Shown: one piece after another, positions 6,774 to 8,202 of the stretch
How the letters are laid out: each line of letters begins with the position of its first letter
Position numbering within the stretch: the stretch's first letter is position 1
DNA from: JAJECS01 sp034428595
Lineage (GTDB): Bacteria > Chloroflexota > UBA11872
DNA length: 8,202 bases
Assembly (NCBI GenBank): GCA_034428595.1
Contig: DAOUHO010000060.1
Location: 1-8,202, forward strand
Reading direction: 5' to 3'
The notes under the pieces: generated by a model
What the model saw: only the letters and a program-made list of their open reading frames with translations
Databases searched by the model: none
What the model was told of the DNA's origin: nothing
Translations under genes and position numbers: made by a program

Positions 6774-7648
6774 CTCGGGCCTACGGGGCGGAAGTCGAGC
6801 ACTCGCGGAATGCCCGCAAGGTCTCGGTGCACGGCATGACAGTCAAAGCCTGCGGCCGCGGCCAAGGCGGAAACTCGTACGCGCTGGTCATGGGCCACTT
6901 CAAGCAGCACGGCAAGCGGTTGGGTTCCAGCGCATTGACGCATGAGGCTGCGGACGGCAGCAAGTCCGTCAGGGCCGCCGTCAAGCGCCTGGCGCGGCTC
7001 CCAGCGCGAGACTTCCGGCTCCAGCGTCGGAATCACGGCGGTCGGAATGTAGGGAAGATTCGCGGTCACCACCGCCTGCCTCGGGCACACCGCGCGCAGC
7101 CCGTCGGCTCGCATTAGACGAACCCGCGAGGCCACGCCCCAAGCCTCGAGGTTTCCTCGCGCGACGCCGAGCGCCGCGCGGGACACATCGCTCGCAATCA
7201 CCGGAATCTCCGGCATCTCGCGGGCCAGCGCCACGGCCACGGCGCCGGACCCCGTGCCCACGTCGATCACGGCGCGCGGTCGCAACTCGTGAGCGACCGC
7301 GAGCGTCGCCGACACCAGCGTCTCGGACTCCGGGCGCGGCACAAGCACATCCGCCGTCATGCGAATCGAGCCGTTCGCAAATGGCTTGCGTCCGACGATG
7401 TATGCCACCGGCTCGCGTGCCGCCCGCCGCCGAACCATGGCCGCGACACGCCGCGATTGGCCCGTCGTCAAGAGACGATCGCCGCAGAGCGGGATCCGAC
7501 CCGGATCGACCTCCAGCACCTCGCCGAGGAGGACATTGGCATCCAGCAACGGCGTGTCGACTCCCGCCGCGCGCAGTTCGGTCACGGCTCGGCGCCGCCA
7601 CTCGTCGACCCTTCGCGGGGTGACCTCAGTGCACTGCAGCCTGAACAC
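6770..7648 (-). CDS. prmC: Peptide chain release factor N5-glutamine methyltransferase PrmC (HemK)
   Basis: Methylates the glutamine of the GGQ motif of release factors RF1 and RF2 using S-adenosylmethionine. With a GTG start at 7648-7646 it has 292 residues. An N-terminal helical domain (about 12-80) aligns with E. coli PrmC from its tryptophan (W17, DEWRRRAVTEL). VPRPESE (103-109), SAM motif I DVGTGSG (129-135), and D154 for the ribose follow. The substrate motif is NLPY (197-200) rather than the usual NPPY. The start is uncertain. ATG at 7678 (302 residues) is possible, while GTG at 7585 would cut off W17 and is less likely. The chosen start overlaps prfA by 23 bases, and GAGGAG lies 1 base ahead, too close for an ideal ribosome site. 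Its substrate RF1 is encoded immediately upstream. The stop overlaps the gmk start. Confidence 0.92.
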   Translation of the reverse strand: MFRLQCTEVTPRRVDEWRRRAVTELRAAGVDTPLLDANVLLGEVLEVDPGRIPLCGDRLLTTGQSRRVAAMVRRRAAREPVAYIVGRKPFANGSIRMTADVLVPRPESETLVSATLAVAHELRPRAVIDVGTGSGAVAVALAREMPEIPVIASDVSRAALGVARGNLEAWGVASRVRLMRADGLRAVCPRQAVVTANLPYIPTAVIPTLEPEVSRWEPRQALDGGPDGLAAVRSLMRQCAGTQPLAVLLEVAHDQRVRVSALAAAAGFDCHAVHRDLAGIPRVLDFRPVGPR

Positions 7649-8202
7649 GCTCCTCGGCCGCGCGCGACTGCAGGGCATCAACCAGCCGATCCAAGTCGCC
7701 GTCCAGGATCCCGTCCAGATTGCGCAGCGTGAGTCCGATCCGGTGATCCGTAACGCGGTCCTGCGGAAAGTTGTAGGTACGGATTTTCTCGCTGCGGTCA
7801 CCCGAGCCGATCTGTCCGCGGCGCAGCTCACCGCGCTCGGCGGCCTGGCGCTCGCGCTCCGCCTGCAGCAGCCGGGCGCGCAGGATGGCCATGGCCTTGG
7901 CGCGATTCTGAAGCTGTGACTTCTCGTCCTGCATGCTGACCGCCGTGCCGGTGGGCAGGTGAGTCACGCGCACGGCGGAGTCGGTGGTGTTCACGCTCTG
8001 CCCGCCGTGGCCGCTCGATCGAAACACGTCCACGCGGATATCTGCGTCGGGAATATTCAATTCAATGGCGTCGGCCTCCGGCAGCACGGCAACGCTCGCG
8101 GCCGACGTGTGAATGCGGCCGCTCGCTTCCGTGACGGGGACCCGTTGCACGCGGTGCACGCCGCTCTCGTGCCGAAACAGGCCATAGGCGCCCAGATCGG
8201 AA
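7626..8202 (-). CDS. prfA: Peptide chain release factor 1 (RF1), C-terminal part (gene begins beyond the right edge)
   Basis: RF1 reads UAA and UAG stop codons and triggers peptide release on the ribosome. About 191 residues are visible, roughly the C-terminal half of a protein usually near 355. The fragment begins SDLGAYGLFRHESGVHRVQR; the reading frame is open to the window edge, so an internal GTG at 8159 is not the true start. The peptidyl-hydrolysis loop is SSGHGGQSVNTTDSAVR, with GGQ at visible residues 66-68. The NTTDSAVR form and IRTYNFPQDRVTDHRIG near the end mark RF1 rather than RF2, which has lysine forms in the first block and a different end block. Translation ends at TGA (7628-7626), inside the start region of prmC, whose product methylates this GGQ glutamine. 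Missing from view are domain 1 and the PxT codon-recognition tripeptide. Confidence 0.97.
   Translation of the reverse strand, partial: SDLGAYGLFRHESGVHRVQRVPVTEASGRIHTSAASVAVLPEADAIELNIPDADIRVDVFRSSGHGGQSVNTTDSAVRVTHLPTGTAVSMQDEKSQLQNRAKAMAILRARLLQAERERQAAERGELRRGQIGSGDRSEKIRTYNFPQDRVTDHRIGLTLRNLDGILDGDLDRLVDALQSRAAEERVQAAVH

Overview
The window is a compact, GC-rich bacterial chromosome segment with nine protein genes, all on the minus strand. Read in the direction of transcription (right to left) they are prfA (3' part), prmC, gmk, priA, def, fmt, two tandem zinc metallopeptidases of the YugP / Zn_peptidase_2 type, and rlmN (5' part). I see no tRNA, rRNA, CRISPR, transposase, phage or defence gene. 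No stretch over about 300 bases lacks a gene; the largest gap is about 106 bases.

Organism: the run priA-def-fmt-zinc peptidase-(...)-rlmN recalls, from memory, the order in Firmicutes and Chloroflexota. High GC, a GK-D P-loop in guanylate kinase and an NLPY motif in PrmC make an uncultivated Chloroflexota-like lineage my best guess. This is an inference of moderate to low confidence. The helicase-dead PriA resembles the situation in Actinobacteria, so that phylum is not excluded.

Layout: bases 8202-6117 hold prfA, prmC and gmk. RF1 terminates translation and PrmC methylates its GGQ glutamine, so enzyme and substrate are adjacent. prmC overlaps prfA by about 23 bases, gmk overlaps prmC by 4 (ATGA), and priA overlaps gmk by 4 (GTGA). 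Bases 6120-2202 hold priA, def and fmt. Fmt formylates initiator Met-tRNA and Def removes the formyl group from new proteins, again a functional pair. Bases 2164-625 hold the two membrane-anchored HExxH peptidases. Bases 564-1 hold rlmN, which modifies 23S rRNA A2503. The theme is translation start, termination and ribosome modification, with nucleotide metabolism and replication restart. The tight spacing suggests one operon, with possible internal punctuation in the 106-base gap between the peptidases.

The most notable signal is PriA. The reading frame is full length and the eight zinc-binding cysteines and both end domains are intact, but the Walker A, DEEH, SAT and RAGR helicase motifs are all replaced. 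Smaller oddities are an altered Gmk P-loop, a Gly-to-Ala change in Def motif 1, and a hairpin directly before the start of the second peptidase gene. I did not find an undescribed multi-gene system; this is mainly an ordinary housekeeping region.
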